A stretch of DNA of 34,770 nucleotides, taken from Deltaproteobacteria bacterium (GTDB lineage: Bacteria; Desulfobacterota; JAJRXV01). The stretch lies in contig JAJRZU010000011.1 in assembly GCA_024275075.1 (NCBI GenBank), positions 1-34,770 of the forward strand, in the 5' to 3' direction. The notes under the pieces were generated by a model, which saw only the letters and a list, made by a program, of their open reading frames with translations, was not told the DNA's origin and ran no database searches. Made by a program: the position numbers and the translations under genes. Each line of letters begins with the position of its first letter. Within the stretch, counting starts at the first letter, position 1. Positions 23,920 to 32,869 of the stretch are shown in pieces.

Positions 23920-25065
23920 GTGAAATCAATGAAGTTAATATGTTTATTTATAATAGGTATCACCTTTCTAATCGGTTGTGAGCCTAAAGAGCCCGAAGAT
24001 GCGCTTAATTCATCGTTGAAGGCGTTGCAGGACGCAGACCCCACTAAGCGCGCTGATGCGGTGGAAACGCTTGCCGAACTGAAGGACCCTATAGCGGTTC
24101 TACCTTTGGTGGCCGCATTGAAGGATGATGCGCCGGCTGTCAGGGAAAATGCCGTCCAGGCGCTTGCGGCGTTCGGTGAACCGGCGATAAGCCCTCTTAT
24201 CAACGCTCTGGATGATGATAATCTTTCTGTGAGAAAGTATGCGATGGAGTCGCTGCTCACTATCGGTGAGCCGGCGATAGAGAAGCTGTTCTCCGCGCTC
24301 AAGCGTGATAATCTGATCACCCGGCAAAACGTGGCGGGGATAATCGCGAAGCTGGACCCTGACTGGTTGTCAAGTGATGAAGCGGTCAATGCCGTACCGC
24401 TATTTATCCGGCAGCTTGGTTCACAGTATGAGGAATATAGAGAGAACGCTATCGATATGCTGGAGCTTATCGGTGAGCCGGCAATGGATCTATTATTGAA
24501 GGCGCTTGTCAGCGATGACAAGAACATCTCGGAAAACGCCGGCAGAGCGCTTATCAGGATCAACCTTTATTGGACGGTCATGGATGCGGCGAAAAAGGCC
24601 GTACCGGTGTTTATAAAGGCATTACTCGATAAAGAACCGATGGTCAGGTCAAACGCCTCACGGACTTTGATCAAGATGGGCGATTCAGTAAAAAAACAGT
24701 TGATCCTCACACAAATACACGAAAACTGGGAGATACAACGAAATACCGAAAAGGTATTGAATATTATAGATAAGTCATGGTATGAGAGCAAGGCGGCGAT
24801 ATCCGCGGTACCGGTGTTTATAAAGGCTTTGGATACCGATAACAACACCGTCAGATTAGGGGCCGTTACCGTTCTTGGTAAGATCGATGATTTCAGGATA
24901 TTTGAACCGCTTATCTCTTTGGTGGATGACGAGTTCCTGTATGTGCGGAAGGCTTCTCAGAGAGCGTTGCAACAGAAGACCGGTCAGGATTTCGGTAATG
25001 ACGCCGCAAAGTGGCTGAAGTGGCTGGAAACAGGCGGCAGCCTGAACAAGAAGGCGGACAAATAG
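23920..25065 (+). CDS. HEAT-repeat lipoprotein
   Basis: The 381-aa product starts with a lipoprotein signal peptide ending FLIGC (lipid-modified Cys20). The rest is made of PBS-lyase-type HEAT repeats of about 31-35 residues: PIAVLPLVAALKDDAPAVRENA, GEPAISPLINALDDDNLSVR, GEPAMDLLLKALVSDD, KAVPVFIKALLDKEPMVR and FEPLISLVDDEFLYVR. The Asp after the signal-peptide Cys that would keep it in the inner membrane is absent (CEPKEP), so outer-membrane sorting is possible. The start is GTG at 23920, with AGAGGA six bases upstream. It follows fliJ by 16 bases on the same strand and is probably co-transcribed. HEAT repeats bind proteins; a role in the flagellar basal body or its insertion is only an inference from position. 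Confidence 0.8.
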   Translation: MKSMKLICLFIIGITFLIGCEPKEPEDALNSSLKALQDADPTKRADAVETLAELKDPIAVLPLVAALKDDAPAVRENAVQALAAFGEPAISPLINALDDDNLSVRKYAMESLLTIGEPAIEKLFSALKRDNLITRQNVAGIIAKLDPDWLSSDEAVNAVPLFIRQLGSQYEEYRENAIDMLELIGEPAMDLLLKALVSDDKNISENAGRALIRINLYWTVMDAAKKAVPVFIKALLDKEPMVRSNASRTLIKMGDSVKKQLILTQIHENWEIQRNTEKVLNIIDKSWYESKAAISAVPVFIKALDTDNNTVRLGAVTVLGKIDDFRIFEPLISLVDDEFLYVRKASQRALQQKTGQDFGNDAAKWLKWLETGGSLNKKADK

Positions 25066-25081
25066 ATACATCATGCCCTTA

Positions 25082-26596
25082 TCATAACATCTTGTGAAGT
25101 TTGAACTTACTGATTATAACGTTAGCGGTTCTCCAGCCGGAGATCACCTCCCCTTCAAAACCTAACTGGGGCAAGAACTCCTTGCCTGCGAAAAATATGT
25201 TCTTCAATACCTCGCAATTTTTTACCTCACCTAAGGAGAGGTTCCTTAGAAACGACGCATTGTAAATAAAATCACCATCTTTGAGTTCATCTATTTTAAT
25301 GTCCTTAAATTCCATATCATTATCAGGCCTGACAAAATCGCTGTAAAAAGGTATCAGCTCTGTCAAATGCGAGGTCATCTCATCATAAAGCGCCTTTATC
25401 CTCCCACCCTTTATTGTACCATTATGAAAAGGCTCACGGACAGTACCTTTTAATAAGTAGGTGTTTCCATTGTCATTTGCGTTATCTTCCGCCATCACAG
25501 GAGTAATGGATACTAATAGCTCACGCCTTGGCCGGCTCCTTTTTCTATCACCGCCATTCACCGTTGGTACATAAAGCAGCCGGCTCCTTAAACCCGCGGG
25601 AATCCCCCACCGGTCGATCTTATATCTAAACGTAAGCCTGGCATCATGCGGAGCGAACCTTTTCGCCAACCTCTTGATACCCGATGAAAGCCGCATCCCC
25701 CCAAGCCTCTCGGGCAAAGAGTATAACGGTTGCCCATATATCAGGAATTTGCTCTCAACCACATTCTTAATGTCCTTGAACCTTATTACTATCCCCTTCT
25801 TATCCTTCAGGGGATTTCTTTTTGATGTCCTGATACTATCAATATCCTTCACCTGCATAAACTCACCATGGGTAAGGGCTATCTGCTCTTTCAGTATCCG
25901 TTTAAGCAGGCTAAGCTTGTTCGTCTCCTGCACGATACCCCGCTGAAAAGTACCAAGCAGGAATAATGTAACTAAATTAGTCTTATCTTTCGTCAAAGAG
26001 GTGAACATGTTTGCCTGCAATTCAAGCGCGTCTTTTAATAGCGGGTTCTTAACCTCATGTAACATCACTTCTGATATGCTGCGGCTCTCCTCATTTATCT
26101 TAAAAACGTTCTCTAAGTACATGACGAAGTTGCTTTTTAGCTTCGAGCTGAATTTCTGGGGGTGGAGCAGGTAGCTATAAAACACTTCGTTAAATAGCTT
26201 GTCACATTTAAAGACCTCATCGTAAATATACTCTAATGACTCCAAATCCTTAGAGAATTCCCTCTTTACCTCCTGGTAGTACAAGTTCCAGCTACTACCG
26301 ACATCCAGCCGGCATTCTGGTAGCGCGAGCTGGTACGAGATCTCCTTCACCTTGAACTTCTTCTGGTGGTGGATGGGTATGCTCAGCTCCCTGAATATAT
26401 TGTATAGCAACCTGTTTGACGCGCAACCCGAGATAAACGTGGTGGCATCCTCATCGAATAACCGGCTCATGCTGTCCGCATCGCCCTCCTCGTGGACAAT
26501 AAGCACCCGATAACCGTTCTTACACAGGAATGAAGCGGCTATCAAGGCGCTGACATTAGTACCGATAACGATTATATCATAATTATTTACTTTCAT
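25082..26596 (-). CDS. FAD-dependent oxidoreductase-like protein
   Basis: The 504-aa product opens with YDIIVIGTNVSALIAASFLCKNGYRVLIV, a beta-alpha-beta dinucleotide fold with the degenerate glycine pattern GTNVSA. It closes with KNIFFAGKEFLPQLGFEGEVISGWRTANVI, the typical C-terminal FAD-contact segment of the phytoene desaturase/amine oxidase/NAD(P)-binding Rossmann superfamily. The middle 380 residues resemble no specific enzyme that I can name. The substrate is unknown. It starts 12 bases after the DUF523 gene and is probably in its operon. It converges with the HEAT lipoprotein, leaving 16 bases between stops and no visible terminator. Confidence 0.65.
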   Translation of the reverse strand: MKVNNYDIIVIGTNVSALIAASFLCKNGYRVLIVHEEGDADSMSRLFDEDATTFISGCASNRLLYNIFRELSIPIHHQKKFKVKEISYQLALPECRLDVGSSWNLYYQEVKREFSKDLESLEYIYDEVFKCDKLFNEVFYSYLLHPQKFSSKLKSNFVMYLENVFKINEESRSISEVMLHEVKNPLLKDALELQANMFTSLTKDKTNLVTLFLLGTFQRGIVQETNKLSLLKRILKEQIALTHGEFMQVKDIDSIRTSKRNPLKDKKGIVIRFKDIKNVVESKFLIYGQPLYSLPERLGGMRLSSGIKRLAKRFAPHDARLTFRYKIDRWGIPAGLRSRLLYVPTVNGGDRKRSRPRRELLVSITPVMAEDNANDNGNTYLLKGTVREPFHNGTIKGGRIKALYDEMTSHLTELIPFYSDFVRPDNDMEFKDIKIDELKDGDFIYNASFLRNLSLGEVKNCEVLKNIFFAGKEFLPQLGFEGEVISGWRTANVIISKFKLHKML

Positions 26597-26608
26597 TCTC
26601 TTCCTTGA

Positions 26609-27085
26609 CTACCGGCTCGTAATGCAGGCATTTTTCAGAAATTCCTCGTCACTTACTACTTTTATGCCATTTTTCATCAAAAGAGCGGTAGTGATTCCCA
26701 CGCCATTCACCAGCTCCTCACCCTTATAAATATACCTTACTCCGCAAGATGGGCTACGCTCATTTAATATCGCACCGGTTACCCCGGCTCTTAGAGCGAG
26801 CCCAGCCACCTTCCTTGCTCCGGTCACAAACTCACCGGTAACATCGCGTCCGGTCGCGTCGATAACGGCACTGTCACCTTTAAGCACGTCGAAACCGTCA
26901 CCGGTAAGTATCCGTGCCGCCGCGCGCTGTGTCGGCAGGCCGCCGGCCACTTCCGGGCACGAGGTTATATATTCGTAGCCCTGCTCATCTAAAAAGCCCA
27001 TCAGCTCATCGTTTCTTGCTATCTTCGCGTCATAGCGGCACCGCTCACCGGCAAGGCAGGCGCTTAATAAATATATTGTTTTCAT
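26609..27085 (-). CDS. DUF523 family protein
   Basis: The 158-aa product matches the DUF523 pattern along its whole length: LLSACLAGERCRYDAK at the start, TSCPEVAGGLPTQRAAA, TGRDVTGEFVTGA, ILNERSPSCGVRYIY and a VNGVGITTALLMKNGIKVVS end. Conserved Cys residues (in SACLAG, CRYD, SCPE and SPSCG) suggest a metal or cluster site. The molecular role of the family is not settled in what I know. It is the first gene of a two-gene minus-strand unit with the FAD protein. AGGTAA lies about ten bases before the ATG. Confidence 0.88.
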   Translation of the reverse strand: MKTIYLLSACLAGERCRYDAKIARNDELMGFLDEQGYEYITSCPEVAGGLPTQRAAARILTGDGFDVLKGDSAVIDATGRDVTGEFVTGARKVAGLALRAGVTGAILNERSPSCGVRYIYKGEELVNGVGITTALLMKNGIKVVSDEEFLKNACITSR

Positions 27086-27116
27086 AACACAACATTACCT
27101 GTTATTCTCATCTGAC

Positions 27117-27145
27117 AGGTTATAATAAAGCGTGTAAATTGTCAA
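27117..27145 (-). promoter_or_regulatory. Promoter of the DUF523-FAD operon
   Basis: On the minus strand a perfect TTGACA (27145-27140) is followed after 17 bases by TAACCT (27122-27117); TATAAC at 15 bases is the alternative -10. The start codon of the DUF523 gene is about 35 bases downstream. Confidence 0.45.
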
Positions 27146-27275
27146 CATTTTCACCTCGCCATAGTCAGATATTTTTGACATCGAATGTCCGATAAAAACA
27201 TTCATAGATGACAGTGTTGTGGCACAGGGATGATGGAGTGTTTGGGGAAACAGTTTTTCAGGCGCCGGCATGAAA

Positions 27276-28253
27276 TTATGCCCCTGAGTGCACCTCTTCG
27301 CAGACTTCATATAATTTCAGCGCAACACCATGAATATACTCTTTATCCTTCAGCTCCTCCGTCAGGCTCCGCGGAATGCTGTCATAACCGTTATAGCTCC
27401 CGCTTATGGCGCCGGTGATGGACGCGACGGTGTCAGTGTCACCACCAAATCTGATTGCGCCCTCGACGCTCTTTGACCAATCGCGCGGTGTTTGCAGGAA
27501 GTGGTAGAGAGCCGCCATGACCGTCGGTATGATAAACGGGGTCACGCCGTTTATTGTCATCTGGGCGCCCTGCCCTATCGGTGCGATTTTTTGGAACGCC
27601 GCGTCATCGTCATACGTTATGATCTCTTTCAGCTCTAAGATATTTTCGGCAAATTCAGCGCTTACGTCCACGGTAATATCATATATGAAATCTATGAAGT
27701 TATTTGGGTCGATGTTTTCGTTATTTATGCAGTAATAGATAGCGGCACAGACGGCGACAGAGCCTGACGACGCCCTTTCGTCCTTATGCGTGATAATGCT
27801 CTGAGTCAGTGCGTCGCGCTTCAAAGCGGCCAGATCGCCGCAGTCAAACAGCCCGACCGGACTCGCTCTCATCGCGCTACCATTGCCGGCGCGCCCATGC
27901 TGTGTGCCCGCCTCGTCCCAGCTCACGCCGTTTACTATGATCTGCATCATAGCGTCGCGGCAGCTCATCCCCTCACCGATTATAGTGTTATTTCTCCAGA
28001 GGTTCGCGAACTTCGCGGCAATGTCCGCACCATCTACGCGTCTTTTGTTGATGATGGACTCACAAAGCGCGAGCGTCATCTGGGTATCGTCGGTATATTG
28101 CCCGGTGGGATAACCCGGTATCTTCTCAAACCGCTTTGTAAGGCCGCGCTTGTCATGCATGAAGCTTCTGCTTCTGCCCTCATAGGGGGCGCCAAGCGCA
28201 TCACCGACAGCGCAGCCTACAATGGCGCCTAAGAATTTGCTCTTTAAGTCCAT
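27276..28253 (-). CDS. ADP-ribosylglycohydrolase family protein
   Basis: The 325-aa product is a DraG/ARH-type hydrolase, an all-helical enzyme with two Mg or Mn ions that removes ADP-ribose from proteins or small molecules. Motifs are GDALGAPYEG (residues 17-26), TDDTQM (54-59, metal ligands), GRAGNGSAMRASPVG and the C-terminal RFGGDTDTVASITG (metal ligands). All catalytic positions look intact. I set the start at the ATG 28253 because TGATG joins it to the GH57 stop; the frame also has GTG 12 bases upstream. It is the last gene of the TPR-pilM-pilN-pilO-GH57 run. The ADP-ribosylated target is unknown and no ADP-ribosyltransferase is in the window. Confidence 0.88.
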   Translation of the reverse strand: MDLKSKFLGAIVGCAVGDALGAPYEGRSRSFMHDKRGLTKRFEKIPGYPTGQYTDDTQMTLALCESIINKRRVDGADIAAKFANLWRNNTIIGEGMSCRDAMMQIIVNGVSWDEAGTQHGRAGNGSAMRASPVGLFDCGDLAALKRDALTQSIITHKDERASSGSVAVCAAIYYCINNENIDPNNFIDFIYDITVDVSAEFAENILELKEIITYDDDAAFQKIAPIGQGAQMTINGVTPFIIPTVMAALYHFLQTPRDWSKSVEGAIRFGGDTDTVASITGAISGSYNGYDSIPRSLTEELKDKEYIHGVALKLYEVCEEVHSGA

Positions 28254-30484
28254 CAGACATTCCACATGAACGCTTCGTAGTTTTCATCGGGCGCGGTGAA
28301 GGAGAAGTAACCGATGTCCGGCTTTCGCTCCACCTCAAAACCATTCTTTTTTACTTTAACGACAAAATGTATACCTTCGTTCTGCTTAGCTTTAAGGATA
28401 TCAAACGGAATCTTCGCTTCGATGATCCTGTTTGCGGTGACTTCCTCTAAATCAGCCGCCCATTCCCAGCTTTCCTTTTTCGAATCCCAGGTATAAAACT
28501 GACCCATAACGCCATTTTCGTTAAAAAGAGTGATGTCTACCTTTCCCCTTTGCGGCGCGTAGAACTCGATCGAGAACATAACCGGTTTGAATGTCTCCTC
28601 ATCTAATATACCCGATGTATCTATGCGTATGAACATGTTCTTTAAGTTGAACCCGTAGTATATGTTTGAGATTATCGTCTCGGCCTGGTGCATCGTACCG
28701 CCCTGACTCTTTACATCGTAATTCGCGGCAGAGAGCCACTCAAAGTAGTTTGTGACCTCACCGTCGATTATCGGGTTGATAAACGCGACAAACTCATGCG
28801 TCGGGTGGCATACCTTATCCTCGACGATAATAGGTATGCTCAGTTTATCGGGTACGGGCACACCGATATACTTGTATACGTTCTTCAGGTGCTCCCGAAA
28901 TAGCCGGTCAAACTCCTCGTCGTTTTCAGAGGAGTGGTCGTCGCCATACCACCAGCACCAGTCACTCCCCTCGGCTATGTATATCTCCTTCCATGCGTTC
29001 TGGATGCTTTGCAAGGCCGCTTCATCCGTGCTCACGCACTCCCGCTCATAGTCCCGTAGCGCTTTTCGGGCATCATTTAACATATCCCACGCTTTGTTAT
29101 CCTCCTCGTGCCCGATCCATATCCTGAAGTTATGGTGGATCCATGAGCCAGGGAAGAGCGATTTCAGGTGAGTCTTCGGCGGCGATTTCTCGAGCGCCTC
29201 GGAAACTGTGACGAAGTTCAACAGCTTGTCATTGCTTAGCTTTTCGTACAGGTACAAGAAAAAATCCCTACCGTCATTATCGAAATACTCCCATGCGTTC
29301 TCACCGTCTAAGATTATCGAGACGAGATGTTCGCCATTTTTGTTAAGCGCGCCCAGGGACTTCCTGATATTGTGAAGCTTCTCGATAAAATTATGCGCCG
29401 CCGCCTTATAATCCCATTTCGAGTATATAAACCCTAATAAATCCGACAAAGTATGGTCGCGGAAGAGAATATTCAGGCTGTGCCCGCCCTTTTGGATGAT
29501 ATATGGCTTGTACAAAATCTCAGGGTGGCGCGAATTACCGTAACCGTCCCGGGTCAGGGAGAAGTTAAGCGATTTCCCCAATATCTCCTCATCCGTCGCT
29601 ATCCACTTGATACCGGTCTTCGCGATTATCGGTATGATCTCCTCGCTGACAGAGCCCTCAGATGGCCACATCCCTTTTGCGTGCATACCGAATTTCTCCT
29701 GATAATAATCGACAGCCATCTGCACCTGTTTCTCCGCGTCCTCAGGGTGAATAAACCGCTCTAACGGCAGCCTTATGTTCGGCAGGGCGGCCTTTGCGAT
29801 ATGAGTATCACACAAAAGCGGCAGGATCGGGTGGTAAAATGGTGAAATAGATACCTCAATGATCCCCTTTTCTGCGAGCTGTTGATACTTTGGTATTATC
29901 TGCCCAAGTATCTCAAACTGCTTCTTGATAACAGTATGCTTCTCCTCCTCTGTATAGTTCTTCCCCTTTTTGAACATCTCTTCTAAAAAGCTGTCCCGCT
30001 CGATGAACATCGGGTCGAACCATACGAGGTTAAACAAGACTTGCAGGTCTCTCATATCACTGACGCTGAAATACCTTTGGGTATCCATCAGGCTCTCATC
30101 GGCAAAAAAGAAGCCGCGTTTCTTCAGAAGCTCGAAATAGTGAGGGATCTTCTTGATCATCTTGTCCCAGTTAGCCATAAAGAAGTTCTTTAAGATGAAG
30201 ATGCGCTCGTGCATCAACAGCTCTTTCGCAGGCTTGAGGGTCATCTTCAAGAACTCTTCGTCCGCTTCACCGCTCACGTAATCTTCTATCTGCTCTATGA
30301 GTGACGGTACGAGGTTAAAAGTCTGGTGAATATCAGGGAAGTCCTCTAAGATCGCGGGCATATCGTAGTAATCTTTAATGCCGTGCAGCCTCACCCAGGG
30401 CATGCGATACTTGTTTTTGACAAGGCTTTTATAATACGGCTGATGCATGTGCCAGACTATGGCTATATTTAAAGGATACTCCAT
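28253..30484 (-). CDS. Glycoside hydrolase family 57 protein
   Basis: GH57 enzymes are retaining alpha-glucan hydrolases, transferases or branching enzymes with a (beta/alpha)7 barrel. The 743-aa product shows the five-region pattern: WHMHQPYY (residues 11-18), VSISPFYHPILPLL, GMWPSEGSVSEE with the nucleophile Glu (about 275), FRDHTLSD with the acid Asp (about 343), and a later helical region. The C-terminal 180 residues look like a beta-sandwich domain (LSAANYDVKSQGG, RIDTSGILDEETFKPVMF). No signal peptide is seen, so it is cytoplasmic and probably acts on glycogen-like glucan. AGGA precedes the ATG. It begins 45 bases after pilO and is coupled to the ADP-ribosylglycohydrolase. Exact substrate cannot be told. 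Confidence 0.92.
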   Translation of the reverse strand: MEYPLNIAIVWHMHQPYYKSLVKNKYRMPWVRLHGIKDYYDMPAILEDFPDIHQTFNLVPSLIEQIEDYVSGEADEEFLKMTLKPAKELLMHERIFILKNFFMANWDKMIKKIPHYFELLKKRGFFFADESLMDTQRYFSVSDMRDLQVLFNLVWFDPMFIERDSFLEEMFKKGKNYTEEEKHTVIKKQFEILGQIIPKYQQLAEKGIIEVSISPFYHPILPLLCDTHIAKAALPNIRLPLERFIHPEDAEKQVQMAVDYYQEKFGMHAKGMWPSEGSVSEEIIPIIAKTGIKWIATDEEILGKSLNFSLTRDGYGNSRHPEILYKPYIIQKGGHSLNILFRDHTLSDLLGFIYSKWDYKAAAHNFIEKLHNIRKSLGALNKNGEHLVSIILDGENAWEYFDNDGRDFFLYLYEKLSNDKLLNFVTVSEALEKSPPKTHLKSLFPGSWIHHNFRIWIGHEEDNKAWDMLNDARKALRDYERECVSTDEAALQSIQNAWKEIYIAEGSDWCWWYGDDHSSENDEEFDRLFREHLKNVYKYIGVPVPDKLSIPIIVEDKVCHPTHEFVAFINPIIDGEVTNYFEWLSAANYDVKSQGGTMHQAETIISNIYYGFNLKNMFIRIDTSGILDEETFKPVMFSIEFYAPQRGKVDITLFNENGVMGQFYTWDSKKESWEWAADLEEVTANRIIEAKIPFDILKAKQNEGIHFVVKVKKNGFEVERKPDIGYFSFTAPDENYEAFMWNV

Positions 30485-30529
30485 TAACTACATCCTTAGG
30501 AAACTTGCTGGGAACAATACCCAATACAA

Positions 30530-31117
30530 TTAGTATCTTAATACAAAAGTCCTGCCTCTTAGCATAGCTGTGCAAGTGCCTTGCGAGTTCTCCTCATCAA
30601 GCACTTTAAAATCGATATCGTCAATAACAAGAATCCTTGGCAGATTCTCGATGTATTTAATATAGTCACCAACGTCACTAAAGGCCCCTGTAACGTTTAT
30701 TTGTAACGGTAAGTAATTGTAACCGTTCGCGGTAGGTATCTCCGCCATCGGGCGGAACGACTCGAACGAGACCCCGGCGAACCGCTCCTCAGAGATTATC
30801 TCTTTTAACATATTCGATGCCTGAGCTCTGTTCGGGAATTTACTGAACAACCTTTGCTGTTCGCTTGACAGTTCATCATATTTCTTTTGCAGATTCTTCA
30901 GCCTCTCCTCTTTCTCCTTTATGTCGCCACCGGCGGAGCTTAGGGCCGCTATTTCATCCTCAACGGCGCGAAGCGCCATCTGCTTGTTCTGATAATGCAT
31001 CCCCTTGCCCTTGTAAACATGCTCATAATACAAATAGCATGTAGCCATGACGATCAGAGTGAACAAGATGAACTCCCTACCGATGTTATGCTTTCTAAAA
31101 AATAGTCTAATCGACAT
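30530..31117 (-). CDS. pilO: PilO-like pilus/secretion assembly protein
   Basis: PilO pairs with PilN in the periplasmic part of the inner-membrane alignment complex of type IV pili and type II secretion. The 195-aa product has a short cytoplasmic end, one membrane helix (about residues 15-31), a coiled coil (about 45-95, ALRAVEDEIAAL...LKNLQKKYDEL) and a ferredoxin-like C-terminal domain (LPLQINVTGAFSDVGDYIKYIENLPRILVIDDIDF), the last being the clearest PilO signature. It lies nine bases after pilN. pilP and pilQ, the usual next genes, are missing here; a GH57 gene takes their place. Confidence 0.88.
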   Translation of the reverse strand: MSIRLFFRKHNIGREFILFTLIVMATCYLYYEHVYKGKGMHYQNKQMALRAVEDEIAALSSAGGDIKEKEERLKNLQKKYDELSSEQQRLFSKFPNRAQASNMLKEIISEERFAGVSFESFRPMAEIPTANGYNYLPLQINVTGAFSDVGDYIKYIENLPRILVIDDIDFKVLDEENSQGTCTAMLRGRTFVLRY

Positions 31118-31126
31118 CCCGAATCC

Positions 31127-31786
31127 TTACCGCCGCCTTAACCTTGATACAATCTCAAAATTGTATGTGATGAATATATCGTTTATTATCTCTTTCTCCG
31201 TAAAGTTCAGCTTCACTTCGTCCAAGTAATATGAATCTTCTAACTTCTTGATAAAGCTCGTGATTATCTTGTTATTATACGAACTGCCCCTTATCTTCAC
31301 CACTTTTATATCTTTTTCGATGAATTCGGGCTCATCTTCGTCTTCACCTTCTTCCCCGCCCTCCCCATCAGCAACCTCAACAGGGATGTCTATGGTGCTC
31401 GATACAGTCAGCACCTCCTCTAACCAAAGGTTATCAGGTACTAAAAACGATATCTCTTTCAGGATATCTGACCAGAATATGCGGGTATGTACAACCTTCT
31501 TTAGTTGAGACGATTTCTGTTAAAGCTGACCAAGCGCCTTTGTAAGCGCACCTACATCCTGCTGAAGCGTTAGGAACTTCATATTGTCAGCGATGAGTTT
31601 CAGCTTCCTGTTATCCAGCTCCATCTTTTTGGCGTCGATCTTTTTTATCTTATTAGTGATATTCAGGTGCATAAGGATGATGAAAACGATACCGACAGCG
31701 ACGACAGCGAGGTACTTGACCGGGAGTATTAACTTCGCTCTCTTCGTTTTAAGATCTTCTGGTATAAAGTTAATCCGCTGTATCAT
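31127..31786 (-). pseudogene. pilN: pilN-like gene interrupted by an in-frame TAA
   Basis: PilN binds PilM through its cytoplasmic N-terminus and pairs with PilO in the periplasm. The first 88 codons hold IQRINFIPEDLK (the INLLP-type PilM-binding motif), one membrane helix (about 25-43) and a coiled coil. Codon 89 is TAA (31522-31520). The same frame then continues with QKSSQLKKVVHTRIFWSDILK and ISFLVPDNLWLEEV, which is typical PilN, an acidic linker (GEGGEEGEDEDEPEF) and the C-terminal ferredoxin-like domain, for 219 codons in total. One base change such as GAA to TAA explains the stop. The next base is C, the context in which UAA is read through most easily. The gene lies one base after pilM. 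Whether the stop is real cannot be decided here. Confidence 0.82.
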
Positions 31787-31787
31787 A

Positions 31788-32843
31788 TTACACTTTCCTT
31801 AAAGCCAGCCCGACAGCAACCGCGAATTTCGGTGCGATACGGGAGTATTCCTCTTCATCGGCCTTATTGGCAAAATATAGCTTTTTGAATGGGTTGTCAA
31901 TGGTGACTTCCATCCCCAATGTATCGCTAAAGTAGGCGTCCAGCCCCTGAATGAGCGCGCCGCCGCCAGAGATCACCAGCTCGCTGACGGAGCCTTCCCT
32001 GTATTTCGCCTGGTAATAATCAAACGACCTTTGCAGCTCAAGCGCGAACTCCTCAAACAATGAATGTATCTTGTCGCTGTCGATAATATCGGTAAAATCC
32101 TTTTCCCTGCCCTCTTCATGGCCGATCAGGTTAATCTTCTTTTCATCCGCCTCAGTGAATGACAAATCATACGCCTGTTTAATAATCTCGGTAAAGCTAC
32201 CGCCGCAGATGTGTATCTCCCTGAAAAACCTGATAGTCATATCCTTTACAATCACCAATATCGACTTCGAGGCGCCTATGTCTAAAAGCGCAGTCTTCTT
32301 CCCCTGCCGCCACGAGTGATTGAAATCATAGGCAGCTAAAAGCGGCACTGCACCGATTTCGATCGACTCAGGCCTTAAACCGGCATTGCGTAGATAATAC
32401 ATGTGCTTATCGACAATATCTTTTTTTACCGCGATCGCCGTAATGCTGATATTCGGGTCTTTTTCGCTGGGCTCATCCTTTATGAAGTAGTCTATCGCGG
32501 CCTCGGAAACAGCATACGTCAACTGCTTCTTCGCCTCAAACTTTACCGCCTGCATCAGATCCGCTTTCGGCATCGGCGGCAGCTTTAAATTGATGAACGA
32601 TATGGATGGGTCTATTACTATTGAGGCGGATGCGTTTTGCGAAAGGTTCTTACTCTTCACGATCTCTCTCAGGGCATTTTGCGTAAGATCGTTAAAAGCG
32701 TCATCCGTATGATTCTGACAACCGATCCTGTTTTGAACGATCGCAACAATTTCATTGTCCTTGATACCTTTAAGCTTGATGACCTTAATAGATTCACAAC
32801 CGATATCGACACCGACCAAGCTTTTTTTAGCTATAGAAAACAT
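31788..32843 (-). CDS. pilM: PilM-like actin-fold ATPase
   Basis: PilM is a cytoplasmic actin/FtsA-like protein that binds PilN at the membrane and supports type IV pilus assembly. The 351-aa product begins KKSLVGVDIGCESIKVIKLKG, the phosphate-1 loop of the actin fold. KTALLDIGASKSILVIVKDM is the phosphate-2 loop and ELVISGGGALIQGLDAYF the adenosine motif. Length and motif order match PilM. It follows the TPR gene by 26 bases and precedes pilN by one base. Confidence 0.92.
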   Translation of the reverse strand: MFSIAKKSLVGVDIGCESIKVIKLKGIKDNEIVAIVQNRIGCQNHTDDAFNDLTQNALREIVKSKNLSQNASASIVIDPSISFINLKLPPMPKADLMQAVKFEAKKQLTYAVSEAAIDYFIKDEPSEKDPNISITAIAVKKDIVDKHMYYLRNAGLRPESIEIGAVPLLAAYDFNHSWRQGKKTALLDIGASKSILVIVKDMTIRFFREIHICGGSFTEIIKQAYDLSFTEADEKKINLIGHEEGREKDFTDIIDSDKIHSLFEEFALELQRSFDYYQAKYREGSVSELVISGGGALIQGLDAYFSDTLGMEVTIDNPFKKLYFANKADEEEYSRIAPKFAVAVGLALRKV

Positions 32844-32869
32844 GTACTTACTCCATTAATGTACAGAAC

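Noticed and set aside
27095-27310. A 71-codon minus-strand frame between the ADP-ribosylglycohydrolase and DUF523 genes
   Set aside because: It begins inside the ADP-ribosylglycohydrolase gene in another frame, spans the DUF523 promoter and has no recognisable domain.
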